From Emcibacter nanhaiensis (GTDB taxonomy: Bacteria; Pseudomonadota; Alphaproteobacteria; Sphingomonadales; Emcibacteraceae): 64,000 nt of DNA. Where the stretch lies: positions 689,501 to 753,500 of the forward strand of contig NZ_VFIY01000005.1 in the NCBI RefSeq assembly GCF_006385175.1. The letters run 5' to 3'. The translations under genes and the position numbers were made by a program. This document shows positions 9,695 to 18,201 of the stretch, in pieces; the stretch's first letter is position 1; the number at the start of each line of letters is the position of its first letter. The notes beneath the pieces were generated by a model. That model did no database searches. It was not told the origin of the DNA and saw only the letters and a program-made list of their open reading frames with translations.

Positions 9695-11002
9695 GTGGCG
9701 AATGTTGTAGTGATCGGGTCCCAGTGGGGCGACGAAGGCAAGGGCAAGATTGTTGACTGGCTTTCCGAACGTGCCGACGTGGTGGTGCGTTTCCAGGGTG
9801 GTCACAACGCCGGTCACACCCTTGTGGTGGACGGTGAAGTCTACAAGCTCTCCCTGCTGCCGTCCGGTATCGTGCGCGGCGGCAAACAGTCGGTGATCGG
9901 CAACGGCGTCGTGGTTGACCCCTGGGCGCTGGTTGCGGAAATGGAGCGCCTCGGCGGTCAGGGCGTCGATGTCGGACCGCATAACCTGATCGTGGCGGAA
10001 AATGCGCCGCTGATCCTGCCGCTGCACGGCGAACTGGATGCGATCCGCGAAGACGCCAGCAATGCGTCCAGCAAGGGCGGACCCAAGATCGGCACCACCC
10101 GCCGTGGTATCGGCCCGGCCTATGAAGATAAAGTGGCCCGCCGCGCGCTGCGCGCCTGCGACCTCAAGTCCGACAGCGCCATCGAGGCCCGGGTCGACGT
10201 ACTGCTGTCCCATCACAACCCGCTGCGACGCGGCCTCGGCGTGGCCGAGATCGACCGCGACGAGCTGATTGCCAGAATCAAGGACATCGCCCCCAAGATT
10301 ATCCCGTTCGTGCAGGCGAGCTGGCGGGTGCTGGATGACGCCCGGCACAGCCGCAAGCGCATCCTGTTCGAGGGCGCCCAGGGCTCCATGCTGGACATCG
10401 ACCACGGCACTTATCCGTTTGTGACCTCCTCCAACACCGTCGCCGGCCAGGCGGCGGGCGGCAGCGGCACCGGCCCGTCAACCCTCGACTATGTGCTCGG
10501 CATCACCAAGGCCTATACCACCCGGGTCGGCGAGGGACCGTTCCCCACTGAACTGACCGACGACGTGGGTCAGGGCCTCGGCGAGCGCGGCCATGAATTC
10601 GGCACCGTGACCGGGCGTAGTCGCCGCTGCGGCTGGTTCGATGCGGTGATGGTGCGCCAGGCCGCCAAGATCGGCGGTATTTCCGGCATCGCCCTGACCA
10701 AGCTTGACGTGCTCGACGGCATGGACGAGCTCAAGGTCTGTATCGGCTATGAACTCGACGGTGAGAAGATCGACTATTTCCCGGCCTCGACCGAGGACCA
10801 GGCCAAGGTCACCCCGATCTATGAGAGCCTGGAAGGCTGGTCCGAGAGCACCTTCGGGGCCCGCAGCTGGAAGGACCTGCCGGCGACGGCGGTGAAATAT
10901 ATCCGCCGCATCGAGGAGCTGATCGAGACTCCGGTGGCGCTGCTCAGTACCAGCCCGGAGCGCGACGACACCATTCTGGTGACCGATCCGTTCGAGGGCT
11001 GA
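9695..11002 (+). CDS. purA: Adenylosuccinate synthetase
   Basis: A 435-residue GTP-dependent enzyme joining IMP and aspartate, the first step from IMP to AMP. The N terminus has the P-loop-like GDEGKGK (residues 12-18, catalytic D13) and GGHNAGHT with H41. It starts with GTG at 9695; the frame [18 protein letters not shown] matches family N termini exactly. A strong intrinsic terminator follows at 11040. Likely co-transcribed with hisZ. Confidence 0.97.
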   Translation: MANVVVIGSQWGDEGKGKIVDWLSERADVVVRFQGGHNAGHTLVVDGEVYKLSLLPSGIVRGGKQSVIGNGVVVDPWALVAEMERLGGQGVDVGPHNLIVAENAPLILPLHGELDAIREDASNASSKGGPKIGTTRRGIGPAYEDKVARRALRACDLKSDSAIEARVDVLLSHHNPLRRGLGVAEIDRDELIARIKDIAPKIIPFVQASWRVLDDARHSRKRILFEGAQGSMLDIDHGTYPFVTSSNTVAGQAAGGSGTGPSTLDYVLGITKAYTTRVGEGPFPTELTDDVGQGLGERGHEFGTVTGRSRRCGWFDAVMVRQAAKIGGISGIALTKLDVLDGMDELKVCIGYELDGEKIDYFPASTEDQAKVTPIYESLEGWSESTFGARSWKDLPATAVKYIRRIEELIETPVALLSTSPERDDTILVTDPFEG

Positions 11003-11039
11003 CGTCTCAAAAATTTCATAAATACCCAATCTTTCACGG

Positions 11040-11075
11040 GCGTCCCGCAATTGCTTGCGGGGCGCTTTTTCTTTT
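11040..11075 (+). terminator. Intrinsic terminator of hisZ-purA
   Basis: An 11-bp stem, GCGTCCCGCAA (11040-11050) with TTGCGGGGCGC (11055-11065), one wobble pair, loop TTGC, followed by TTTTTCTTTT. Confidence 0.9.
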
Positions 11076-11108
11076 GCAAAGCAGCAAAAATAATGGGGTA
11101 TTAAAATA

Positions 11109-11137
11109 TTGACATCGGGGGGTATAGGCCCTACATA
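11109..11137 (+). promoter_or_regulatory. Candidate promoter of the polyamine operon
   Basis: TTGACA (11109-11114), a 17-base spacer, then TACATA (11132-11137) as a -10-like element. Predicted transcription start is about 11144, just before the leader hairpin at 11147. The -35 is perfect and the -10 imperfect. Confidence 0.5.
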
Positions 11138-11146
11138 AGACGCCTC

Positions 11147-11240
11147 TTGCCGAATCGGGCCTTCGCAACGTCGGCAACTTTTTTATTCATTACGAATGAT
11201 GGATGGATTTGGACGATGATACGTTGTGGAGGTCTCATGA
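11147..11240 (+). ncRNA. Leader RNA of the ornithine decarboxylase operon (candidate speF-type motif)
   Basis: A 7-bp hairpin TTGCCGA (11147-11153) with TCGGCAA (11171-11177) is followed by a run of six T (11179-11184), which reads like a terminator. Bases 11164-11170 (CGCAACG), inside its loop, are complementary over 7 bp (one G-U) to CGTTGTG at 11222-11228, directly before the ribosome-binding site GGAGG. The two helices would form a pseudoknot and could gate initiation. A speF leader motif is described in alphaproteobacteria upstream of ornithine decarboxylase genes; identity with it is unverified. Confidence 0.55.
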
Positions 11241-12455
11241 ATGGACTACTACCATAGTGTTAATGGGGTTCTGGCTGACCTTGAGCCAGTAGAGCCTGTT
11301 TTCTGCCACCGGCCGCACACCGCGCGCCGGGCCGCGAAATGGTTCCTCGATAATTTCCAGGGCGATGTACTTTATGCGGTGAAGGCCAATCCTTCGCCGG
11401 TGGTGCTTGACGCCTTGTATGAAGCGGGAGTACGTCACTTCGACGTAGCCTCTCCAAAGGAGCTCGAAAGGGTGTCCTCCTTTAAGGACGCCCGCTTCTA
11501 CAACATGAACCCGGTGAAGCATCCCCGCCATATTGCGATCAGCTATTTCGACTATGGCGTGCGGGATTTCTCCGTCGATTGCATGGACGAGCTGGACAAA
11601 GTGCTGCGCGCCACAGGTCACGCCAAGGATCTGAATATTTTCGTGCGCCTGGCCGTTAACAACAACAGCAGCATGCTGCCGCTGGACCGCAAATACGGCG
11701 TGCCGCTGCTGGACAGCGCCGAGCTGCTGATGGCTGCGCGTCTCAACGCCGCCAAACTGGGTGTCTGTTTCCATGTGGGCAGTCAGTGCATGGACCCGGA
11801 AGCCTACCGCCAGGCCATTACCCTCGCCAACCAGGCGATCGTGCGCGCCGGCGTGCTGGTCGACACCCTGGATGTGGGCGGCGGGTTCCCGTCCGCCTAT
11901 CCGGGCGTGCAGCCGCTCGAGCTTGGTCATTATATGAATGTGATTCACGAGGCCTTTGAAGACTCGCTGGCGTCCGACAACGCGCGCCTGATCTGCGAGC
12001 CCGGCCGGGCGCTCTGTGCCGAGGCGGGATCGCTGATCACCTCCGTGACCCTGAGGAAGGACAATTACCTGTACCTGACCGAGGGCGCTTACGGCGCACT
12101 GTTCGATGCCGCCCACCTGAAATTCAAATTTCCGGTGCAGATGCATCGTGTGGGGGCCAACAGTGAGCAGGCCAAACTGACCGGCTTTAGCTTTTATGGC
12201 CCGACCTGTGATAGTATCGACTATATGCCCGGCCCCTTTATGCTGCCGGAAGACATTGGGATCGGCGACTATGTGGAAGTCGGCATGCTCGGCGCTTACG
12301 GTCAGAGCATGCGTACCGCCTTTAACGGGTTCCATGAGGGACCCGAAGTCATCGTGGGCGATGAGCCCATGCACTCTATGTATAATTTCGATCAGGAGCA
12401 GGAGGACGTCCTCGCGGACAATGTTCTCGCCCTGGAAGCACACCTAAGCGAATGA
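11241..12455 (+). CDS. Type III PLP-dependent ornithine (or lysine/ornithine) decarboxylase
   Basis: A 404-residue alanine-racemase-fold decarboxylase making putrescine from ornithine (possibly also cadaverine from lysine). PLP lysine K48 lies in LYAVKANPSP; HVGSQ (178-182), GGGFP (213-217), CEPGRAL (252-258) and the active-site cysteine C323 in GPTCDSID are all present. The ATG at 11241 follows TGGAGGT with a 7-base gap; an ATG at 11237 in another frame encodes only six codons. The next gene overlaps the stop by 4 bp (ATGA). The structured leader upstream suggests feedback by a polyamine or ornithine. Confidence 0.9.
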   Translation: MDYYHSVNGVLADLEPVEPVFCHRPHTARRAAKWFLDNFQGDVLYAVKANPSPVVLDALYEAGVRHFDVASPKELERVSSFKDARFYNMNPVKHPRHIAISYFDYGVRDFSVDCMDELDKVLRATGHAKDLNIFVRLAVNNNSSMLPLDRKYGVPLLDSAELLMAARLNAAKLGVCFHVGSQCMDPEAYRQAITLANQAIVRAGVLVDTLDVGGGFPSAYPGVQPLELGHYMNVIHEAFEDSLASDNARLICEPGRALCAEAGSLITSVTLRKDNYLYLTEGAYGALFDAAHLKFKFPVQMHRVGANSEQAKLTGFSFYGPTCDSIDYMPGPFMLPEDIGIGDYVEVGMLGAYGQSMRTAFNGFHEGPEVIVGDEPMHSMYNFDQEQEDVLADNVLALEAHLSE

Positions 12456-13501
12456 AAGACAAGATTATGGATACCAAATCAAACAAAAAGGCCGAACTGC
12501 TGAGCAAAGTAGTGGAGCACATCGATATCACCGGCTTCGATGCGCGGCCGATCATTGACAGCATGGGCAAAATGTCCTTCACCTCCCGGGATCTGGCCCG
12601 GGCCACCGGCATTTTCAACGAGATGCTGGCCGACAAGGACTGCTCCGTGATCCTGACCATCGCCGGCTCCACCTCCGCCGGCGGCTGCATGGACCTCTAT
12701 GCCGACCTGGTGAAATACAATATGGTTGACGCCATTGTCGCCACCGGCGCCAGCATCGTCGACATGGACTTTTTCGAAGCCCTGGGATTCAAGCATTACC
12801 AGGCGCAATCCGACGTGGACGACCGTGAGCTGCGCGACCTCTATATCGACCGGATCTATGATACCTATATCGACGAGGAAGAACTGCAGAACTGCGACCA
12901 CACCATCAAGGAAATCGCCAACGGCCTGGAACGCCGCCCCTACAGCTCGCGCGAGTTTATTCACGAGATGGGCAAATGGCTGACCACAAACGCCAAGAAA
13001 GAAGGCAGCCTGATCCAGACCGCGTATGAGAACAACGTGCCGATCTTCTGCCCGGCGTTTACGGATTCCAGCGCCGGTTTTGGCCTGGTGGGGCACCAGG
13101 TGGAAAACCCGGGCAATTACATGAGCATCGACAGTGTCGCCGATTTCCGTGAGCTCACCGAAATCAAGATCGAAGCCGGCCAGACCGGCCTGCTGATGAT
13201 CGGCGGCGGCGTGCCGAAGAACTTCACCCAGGACACCGTGGTCTGTGCGGAAATCCTCGGCCGGGATGTGGACATGCATAAATATGCCATCCAGATCACC
13301 GTCGCCGACGTGCGCGACGGCGCCTGCTCTTCCTCGACGCTGAAGGAAGCCTGCAGCTGGGGCAAGGTGGATGTGGTCAAGGAACAGATGGTCTTTGCCG
13401 AGGCCGGTTCCGTGCTGCCGCTGCTCGCCTCTGACGCCTATCACCGCGAGCACTGGAAAGCCCGCGAGCGCCGTCACTTCGCGAAAATCTTCCAGAAGTA
13501 A
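12452..13501 (+). CDS. Deoxyhypusine-synthase-family protein (probable homospermidine-type synthase)
   Basis: 349 residues of the deoxyhypusine synthase (DHS) fold: NAD-binding stretches TIAGSTSAGG and VATGASIVDMDF, and the conserved SWGK segment whose lysine (about K305) corresponds to the human DHS enzyme-intermediate lysine. Bacteria lack eIF5A, so the real substrate is not that protein; bacterial relatives are thought to make homospermidine or a guanidino precursor of it. It lies between ornithine decarboxylase (4-bp overlap) and an agmatinase-family gene, which supports a polyamine role. Exact substrates are inference. ATG at 12467 is an alternative start. Confidence 0.85.
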   Translation: MKDKIMDTKSNKKAELLSKVVEHIDITGFDARPIIDSMGKMSFTSRDLARATGIFNEMLADKDCSVILTIAGSTSAGGCMDLYADLVKYNMVDAIVATGASIVDMDFFEALGFKHYQAQSDVDDRELRDLYIDRIYDTYIDEEELQNCDHTIKEIANGLERRPYSSREFIHEMGKWLTTNAKKEGSLIQTAYENNVPIFCPAFTDSSAGFGLVGHQVENPGNYMSIDSVADFRELTEIKIEAGQTGLLMIGGGVPKNFTQDTVVCAEILGRDVDMHKYAIQITVADVRDGACSSSTLKEACSWGKVDVVKEQMVFAEAGSVLPLLASDAYHREHWKARERRHFAKIFQK

Positions 13502-13513
13502 TCAGGAAGCGTA

Positions 13514-14398
13514 ATGGATTATCTTTCCCCGGAAGAAGGTTTCCTCGGGCTCGCGCCGGAACAGGCGGGCAATCCCGAGGAGGCCAAAGCGGTCATCATT
13601 CCCTTCGGGCTCGAGGGCTCCGTCTCCTATGAGGGCGGCACCCGGCTCGGCCCGCGGGCGATGATTGCCGCGAGCCACCAGGTGGAGCTGTTCGATGAGG
13701 AGCTCTGGTGCGAACCGTTTGAAAAATACGGCGTCGCCACGCTCAGGGAACCGGAGATCGGGGAAGATATCGCCAAGGAACTCGACCGGCTGGAAGCGAC
13801 CGTTCAAGCTGTTATGGACAGCGGCCGCTTCCCCATGACCTTCGGCGGCGAACACAGCATCACCGCCGGCACCATCCGGCCGTTCGCCCGCAAATACCCG
13901 GATCTCACCATCCTGCATTTTGACGCCCATGCCGACCTGAGGGACGGCTATGAAGGCGAACATTACAGCCATGCCGCTGCGCTGCGCCGGTGCCTCGATT
14001 TCGAGCATATCGAGCTGGTCTCGGTCGGCATCCGTAATATCTCGGCCGGGGAAATTCCGTTTCTCGAGCAGAACCGCGAGCGTATCCACATCCACTGGGG
14101 CCGGGACCGCGCCCGCTATGACGTGGCCGACATTGTCGCGCCGCTCAAAGGCCGGCCGATCTATGTCACCTTTGACGTCGACGGTTTTGACGCCAGCCTG
14201 ATGCCCGCCACCGGCACGCCGGAGCCCGGCGGCCTGTTCTGGCAGGAATGCATGGAAATCATCCGCGCCGCCTCCGAGATCGGCACCATCGTCGGCGCCG
14301 ACGTCAACGAACTCGCCCCGCGCGAGGGCCTGCATGGCTGCGACTTCATCGCCGCCAAACTGGCCTACAAGATCCTCAACTACGCGCTGGGGAAATAG
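13514..14398 (+). CDS. speB: Agmatinase-family ureohydrolase
   Basis: 294 residues of the arginase/agmatinase superfamily. All six binuclear Mn ligands are visible: H114 (GGEHS), D137, H139 and D141 (FDAHAD), D221 and D223 (TFDVDGFD). Agmatinase turns agmatine into putrescine and urea; because the gene sits 12 bp behind the DHS-like gene, it might instead remove urea from a guanidino-polyamine. No terminator is obvious after it. The symbol denotes the family, the exact substrate is not proven. Confidence 0.85.
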   Translation: MDYLSPEEGFLGLAPEQAGNPEEAKAVIIPFGLEGSVSYEGGTRLGPRAMIAASHQVELFDEELWCEPFEKYGVATLREPEIGEDIAKELDRLEATVQAVMDSGRFPMTFGGEHSITAGTIRPFARKYPDLTILHFDAHADLRDGYEGEHYSHAAALRRCLDFEHIELVSVGIRNISAGEIPFLEQNRERIHIHWGRDRARYDVADIVAPLKGRPIYVTFDVDGFDASLMPATGTPEPGGLFWQECMEIIRAASEIGTIVGADVNELAPREGLHGCDFIAAKLAYKILNYALGK

Positions 14399-14439
14399 GG
14401 CTCGTCAGCCCCCGGCGCATACTCCCCCCTCACATCGTC

Positions 14440-14459
14440 ATGCTCGTGCAAACGGGCAT
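14440..14459. repeat. REP-like short hairpin after speB
   Basis: ATGCTCGT (14440-14447) pairs with ACGGGCAT (14452-14459), loop GCAA, inside the context CGTC..ATC that resembles the short palindromic intergenic repeats common in alphaproteobacteria. Only one copy was noticed in this window. It marks the left border of the AT-rich island. Confidence 0.45.
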
Positions 14460-14550
14460 CTGATCGACGCAGAAAATTACAGAAAGTATACCTAAATCGC
14501 TAGGTTGTATCTGTTTGATTCATTGTATTTTTGCTTTTTTATACTCTTTT

Positions 14551-14608
14551 TGTAAAATACAAGTATTGTACTGGCTTGTTGTAACAATGTTAGGAATTGT
14601 ATTTTACA
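14551..14608. promoter_or_regulatory. Inverted repeat in the AT-rich region before the unknown gene pair
   Basis: TGTAAAATACAA (14551-14562) and its exact reverse complement TTGTATTTTACA (14597-14608) are separated by 34 bases that hold further ATTGTA fragments; a partial copy (TTGTATTTTT) lies at about 14523. It is placed 60-115 bases before the first gene of the pair, where a promoter and operator are expected. The whole 14399-14666 gap has no credible gene. Confidence 0.5.
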
Positions 14609-14666
14609 ATTTTTAATTGTGTGATAGATAGCTAGTGTAGATACAAAATAAGAAAAGGGGGAAAGA

Positions 14667-15101
14667 TTGACTAGAAGTGCTCCAGAGAAAAAATTTTGTG
14701 AGCCTAAAGAGTATCTTGAAGACTTACCCGATGGGTGCCCTCCTTCTTCGGCAACAAGTGTAGACTGTAGAAAAGTTTTGAGGCTTGTTCCGACATCAAA
14801 TCCCCAAAATTCGGATTTTTTCTCGCATGCAAAACTAGGCAAGAGAAGGCCACCTTCAGTATCGCCATGTTTTTGGGCTTCTTGCTCAGTATTTTGTGTG
14901 GATTCCGGTAAGAACCGGCCTACAGCGATGAAAAGTTTACCTAAACTAAGAAACCGAAATTTTGTCGCAATCTTGGATATTAATGAAAATTCAGGAAAAA
15001 TATTAGAGTCTACAAATGGAAGCGGCCATATTCACTTATGGCCATACAAAATGTTTGATCCAGTTGGTGCGGTAATTGAGACAAAGAAGATAGAGCGATG
15101 A
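14667..15101 (+). CDS. Hypothetical protein, first gene of AT-rich pair
   Basis: 144 residues, not recognised. Start TTG at 14667 is preceded by AGGGGGAAAG, a good ribosome-binding site; no ATG or GTG fits better. The N-terminal half is Pro/Ser/Cys-rich, while the C-terminal half (from about residue 95, RNFVAILDINENSGKI) looks globular with the motif GHIHLWPYK. Its A+T content is far above that of flanking genes, which points to recent acquisition. It overlaps the next gene by 4 bp (ATGA), so the two act together. Which part is really translated is uncertain. Confidence 0.55.
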   Translation: MTRSAPEKKFCEPKEYLEDLPDGCPPSSATSVDCRKVLRLVPTSNPQNSDFFSHAKLGKRRPPSVSPCFWASCSVFCVDSGKNRPTAMKSLPKLRNRNFVAILDINENSGKILESTNGSGHIHLWPYKMFDPVGAVIETKKIER

Positions 15102-16141
15102 AGGCAAAGCTTGTTAAAACGCTTGTCTTTTATGATGAGCCACAACTTTTATTACTGAATAGTACCGGTAAGAGGCAAGATGTAATCATAGCTGTCGCAA
15201 TTGAACGTGACGATCTGGAGTTTCCGTTTTTCGCATGTAAAGTTTATCGTCGTGATTGGACGAGATATCTGAATGGTAAGGCAGACTTAAGATATCTTTT
15301 TAATCGGGCTTCTCGTCGGGAATATTTTTTCTTTGATCTCGCCACTGAGAAAGATGGTGAGATAACTTTGAATAAAGCAAAGTCAGTGGAAGAATTTGAA
15401 AAACCAGAATACTGGCCAGCCCACGGATTCTTCAGTTCCAGCCATACTGTAGCCACTGACGAAGACGATTATGCTTCTAAGTGTATCCAGGTTTTTAATA
15501 TTGACGGGATGTGGGAAACTATTGATTTTTCGAGTTTTTACTCAAAAGTTTCGGATATTTATGGAATTTTATTTGCGCAAAATGAATTAAATTCGCCAAA
15601 AAACGATAGCGAAAAAGAAAAGTTGCGAACTTCAATAATCTCTAGATTGTGGCGTGGGGGAGGAAGTTATTCAGGTTTTTATAAAGACCTTCGGTTTGCT
15701 CTACCTGATATGGCGCCTCTGCGTGTAAACAAAATTCAATATGCTTCTCCCGGCAAAATTGAACTGATCGGTGAAGAATTCATATTTTCAGATATCATGG
15801 CTATGCTGAAGGAGTTTAATGCAAACTACGTTGAAGCAAAAAATGCTTACGATGATATAAACAAAATATTGTCAAAAGAGAAACTCAAAAAGAAAGGCCC
15901 TGACGCAAGTTTTGCCTTAGATGCTAATAGGGATTTTGTAAAGAAAAGGTCCAAAGAGCTATTAGAGGCAATTGGAGTTTCTGTTCCTAAGACGATGTTT
16001 GAGGTTTGCGACAAGAATGTTCTTGTTTACTCAAAAGTGTCTTTATCAATTTACAGACGTTTTAAGGGATTACACGACTTTATCAGCGAAGGCCGTGTCG
16101 AGGTGATTTCAAGTAACGATACGAGTGGTCTACCGATGTGA
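15098..16141 (+). CDS. Hypothetical protein, second gene of AT-rich pair (possibly DUF6575-like N terminus)
   Basis: 347 residues. The N-terminal 150 or so residues carry the pattern LVFYDEPQLLL, then a beta-rich stretch and GKADLRYLFNRASRREYFFFDL; this resembles a family of unknown function I remember as DUF6575, with low certainty. The C-terminal half is Lys/Glu-rich and predicted helical (AKNAYDDINKILSKEKLKKK). No catalytic motif or membrane segment is evident. Base composition and codon use (many ATA, TTT, AAA) differ strongly from neighbours. Co-translated with the preceding small gene. A defence or stress role is possible but only by analogy with other AT-rich gene pairs. Confidence 0.7.
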   Translation: MKAKLVKTLVFYDEPQLLLLNSTGKRQDVIIAVAIERDDLEFPFFACKVYRRDWTRYLNGKADLRYLFNRASRREYFFFDLATEKDGEITLNKAKSVEEFEKPEYWPAHGFFSSSHTVATDEDDYASKCIQVFNIDGMWETIDFSSFYSKVSDIYGILFAQNELNSPKNDSEKEKLRTSIISRLWRGGGSYSGFYKDLRFALPDMAPLRVNKIQYASPGKIELIGEEFIFSDIMAMLKEFNANYVEAKNAYDDINKILSKEKLKKKGPDASFALDANRDFVKKRSKELLEAIGVSVPKTMFEVCDKNVLVYSKVSLSIYRRFKGLHDFISEGRVEVISSNDTSGLPM

Positions 16142-16243
16142 GATTGAGGTTGCTCCTCCCCAGTCACCCCCTACACACTTCCCGCTTGTCCCCATATCCC
16201 CCCGTCCGCTACACTCATCCGGTAACCGGACAGGGACCCGACC

Positions 16244-16693
16244 ATGACTGACAGCAGCCCGATACGCTTTTCCGCGCCGTTCCAGGTGGCCTGGCGCGAT
16301 CTGGACGCCAATAATCATATGGCCAATATCTCCTATTTCTCCTTTGCGGCCCAGGCGCGCTCCCTGTTCTTTGCCGAACATGGCTTCGGGCCGGAGGCGT
16401 TCGAGGCGGCGGGCATCGGCCCGGCCACCCTCGAGGAGACCATGCGCTACCACAGGGAAATGAAATTCCTCGAGAAATTCACCGTCGATTTTCTGGTCGC
16501 CGGCATCAACGGCAAGAACAGCCGCTATATCATCACCAACCGCCTCCGGGGCGAGGACGGCGAGCTCAGGGCCGAGCTGCGCACCCATTTTGTGTGGATG
16601 GACCTTGCGAGCAGGCGCGCGATCCCGGCGCCGGAGCCGCTGGCGGCGCTGATGGACCGGCTCGAGAAGACCGAGGATTTTGAAGAGCTGTAA
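16244..16693 (+). CDS. Acyl-CoA thioesterase, 4HBT/hotdog family
   Basis: 149 residues of the YbgC/4-hydroxybenzoyl-CoA thioesterase type. The N-terminal motif WRDLDANNHMANISYF carries the family's catalytic Asp and the conserved NxHxxN, and a typical core follows (MKFLEKFTVDFLV). It probably hydrolyses acyl-CoA thioesters; the acyl group is not predictable. AGGGA stands eight bases before the ATG. Composition returns to the GC-rich norm here, so the AT-rich island ends before it. Its stop abuts the stop of the convergent gene. Confidence 0.82.
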   Translation: MTDSSPIRFSAPFQVAWRDLDANNHMANISYFSFAAQARSLFFAEHGFGPEAFEAAGIGPATLEETMRYHREMKFLEKFTVDFLVAGINGKNSRYIITNRLRGEDGELRAELRTHFVWMDLASRRAIPAPEPLAALMDRLEKTEDFEEL

Positions 16694-17170
16694 CTAGTCG
16701 GACGGGCTGTCCGGTGTGAAGGTGACTTCAAATCCTTCACCGTTGGCACCGCGTACATCGGCCCACAGATTGCCGCCGCGGAGCGCATAATGAAGCCGCA
16801 TTGGGAAATCATGGTCCGGATTTTCAAACACCGCTTCCTGCGGGCCGCAGGAGGTCAGGCGGAAGGAAACCGGGTCGTCATTCTGGGACGCCAGGACGAT
16901 ATAGAAGATACCGTCCTGGCGCTCCACAAGGTTCATGTCTTCGTGGAAGGTGACTTCACCCGTGGCCAGTGTTTTGGTCTCTCCGAGCCCGGTAAAGCGG
17001 TCCGGAGACCGTCTGAGCCAGGTTTCTATGGTCCGGCTGGTCTCGTCCTTCTGTACCCAGTTGCCCAGCATCCACTCCAGACTGCCGAGCGGGCAGGGCG
17101 GTTCCGCCCGGGCGGAAAGCGGCAGGATGGCAAAAGCGAGCACAAGCAGAAAATGGCGGTCCAGCAGCAT
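16694..17170 (-). CDS. Secreted DUF6265-like protein
   Basis: About 158 residues from the preferred start (ATG at 17170, eight bases behind AGGGG; the open frame extends to 17242). A signal peptide (LLDRHFLLVLAFAILPLSARA) precedes a domain with LEWMLGNWVQ and a later ENPDHDFPMRLHY, the two signatures of DUF6265, probably a lipocalin-like beta barrel. Function unknown. It is downstream of rpoH but separated by a strong terminator, so it is independently expressed. Confidence 0.75.
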   Translation of the reverse strand: MLLDRHFLLVLAFAILPLSARAEPPCPLGSLEWMLGNWVQKDETSRTIETWLRRSPDRFTGLGETKTLATGEVTFHEDMNLVERQDGIFYIVLASQNDDPVSFRLTSCGPQEAVFENPDHDFPMRLHYALRGGNLWADVRGANGEGFEVTFTPDSPSD

Positions 17171-17240
17171 GATCATCCCCTTTTTTATTCCTGCCTTCAT
17201 AGTCGCACAAATCGCCGGAGTTGTCAGGCCGGATTGCTCC

Positions 17241-17270
17241 AAAAAAAGAACCCCGGTGTCTCCACCGGGG
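17241..17270 (-). terminator. Intrinsic terminator of rpoH
   Basis: CCCCGGTG (17251-17258) pairs with CACCGGGG (17263-17270), loop of four. On the minus strand the stem is followed by TTCTTTTTTT. It is 28 bases beyond the rpoH stop. Confidence 0.88.
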
Positions 17271-17298
17271 CCATTGGCTGTAGGATCTGTTGGATAAT

Positions 17299-18201
17299 TT
17301 ATTCGGCGTTATGGGCGAGGGCGGCGGCCTGCTGTTCCCTGGCCGCATCGGTCATGGCTTTCTGCAGTTTCTCGAACGCCCGGACCTCGATCTGGCGGAC
17401 CCGCTCGCGGCTGATGTTATAGACCTGGGAAAGCTCCTCCAGCGTGGACGGATTGTCCTTGAGGCGGCGTTCGGTCAGGATATGCTGTTCGCGCTCGTTG
17501 AGGCCTTTCATGGCGTCGGCCATCAGGGTGCGGCGGTAATCCAGCTCCTCGTTCTCGGCGAAGGCGGTTTCCTGATCGACGCTGTCTTCGTCCACCAGCC
17601 AGTCCTGCCATTCGCCTTCCGCATCGGCCCGCATGGGGGCGTTGAGGCTGTGGTCGGCGCCGGCGAGGCGGCGGTTCATCTGCACCACGTCATTTTCCGA
17701 CACATCGAGCCGGGTGGCGATCTCGGTCACCTGGTCCGGATGCAGGTCGCCTTCATCGACGGCCTCCAGCTGGCCCTTGAGGCGGCGCAGGTTGAAAAAC
17801 AGTTTTTTCTGGGCGGCGGTGGTGCCGATTTTAACCAGAGACCATGAGCGCAGGATATATTCCTGGATGCTGGCCCGGATCCACCACATGGCATAGGTGG
17901 CGAGCCGGAAACCGCGGTCCGGGTCAAAGCGCTTGACCGCCTGCATCATGCCGACATTGCCTTCGGAAATCAGTTCGCCGATGGGCAGGCCGTAGCCGCG
18001 GTACCCCATGGCGATCTTGGCCACCAGGCGCAGGTGAGAGGTCACCAGCTGATGGGCGGCGTCGGTGTCGCCATGCTCGCGCCAGGCCTTGGCCAGCATG
18101 AATTCCTGTTCCGGCTTGAGCATCGGAAACTTACGGATATCCTGCAGGTACCTGGTGAGGCTGCCTTCCGGCGTTAATACGGGCATGTCTTTACTGGACA
18201 T
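17299..18201 (-). CDS. rpoH: RNA polymerase heat-shock sigma factor (sigma-32)
   Basis: 300 residues. Sigma region 2 contains EGNVGMMQAVKRFDPDRGFRLATYAMWWIRASIQEYI, and directly after it comes the RpoH box SWSLVKIGTTAAQKKLFFNLR that distinguishes sigma-32 from other sigma factors. Region 4 ends with RVRQIEVRAFEKLQ, the -35-binding helix-turn-helix. The start follows GGTGGAGAG. A short GC-rich hairpin (18218-18230) lies just before the ribosome-binding site. The 173-base gap to rluD, on the same strand, presumably holds its own promoter. Confidence 0.96.
   Translation of the reverse strand: MSSKDMPVLTPEGSLTRYLQDIRKFPMLKPEQEFMLAKAWREHGDTDAAHQLVTSHLRLVAKIAMGYRGYGLPIGELISEGNVGMMQAVKRFDPDRGFRLATYAMWWIRASIQEYILRSWSLVKIGTTAAQKKLFFNLRRLKGQLEAVDEGDLHPDQVTEIATRLDVSENDVVQMNRRLAGADHSLNAPMRADAEGEWQDWLVDEDSVDQETAFAENEELDYRRTLMADAMKGLNEREQHILTERRLKDNPSTLEELSQVYNISRERVRQIEVRAFEKLQKAMTDAAREQQAAALAHNAE

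Noticed and set aside
11127-11161. GGCCC/GGGCC pairing in the ornithine decarboxylase leader
   Set aside because: The 5' arm lies within the predicted promoter spacer, upstream of the likely transcription start, so it would not be in the RNA.
11237-11257. Six-codon reading frame (MNGLLP) overlapping the ornithine decarboxylase start
   Set aside because: Shares the ribosome-binding site, but it is so short that chance is the simplest explanation; a leader peptide role has no other support.
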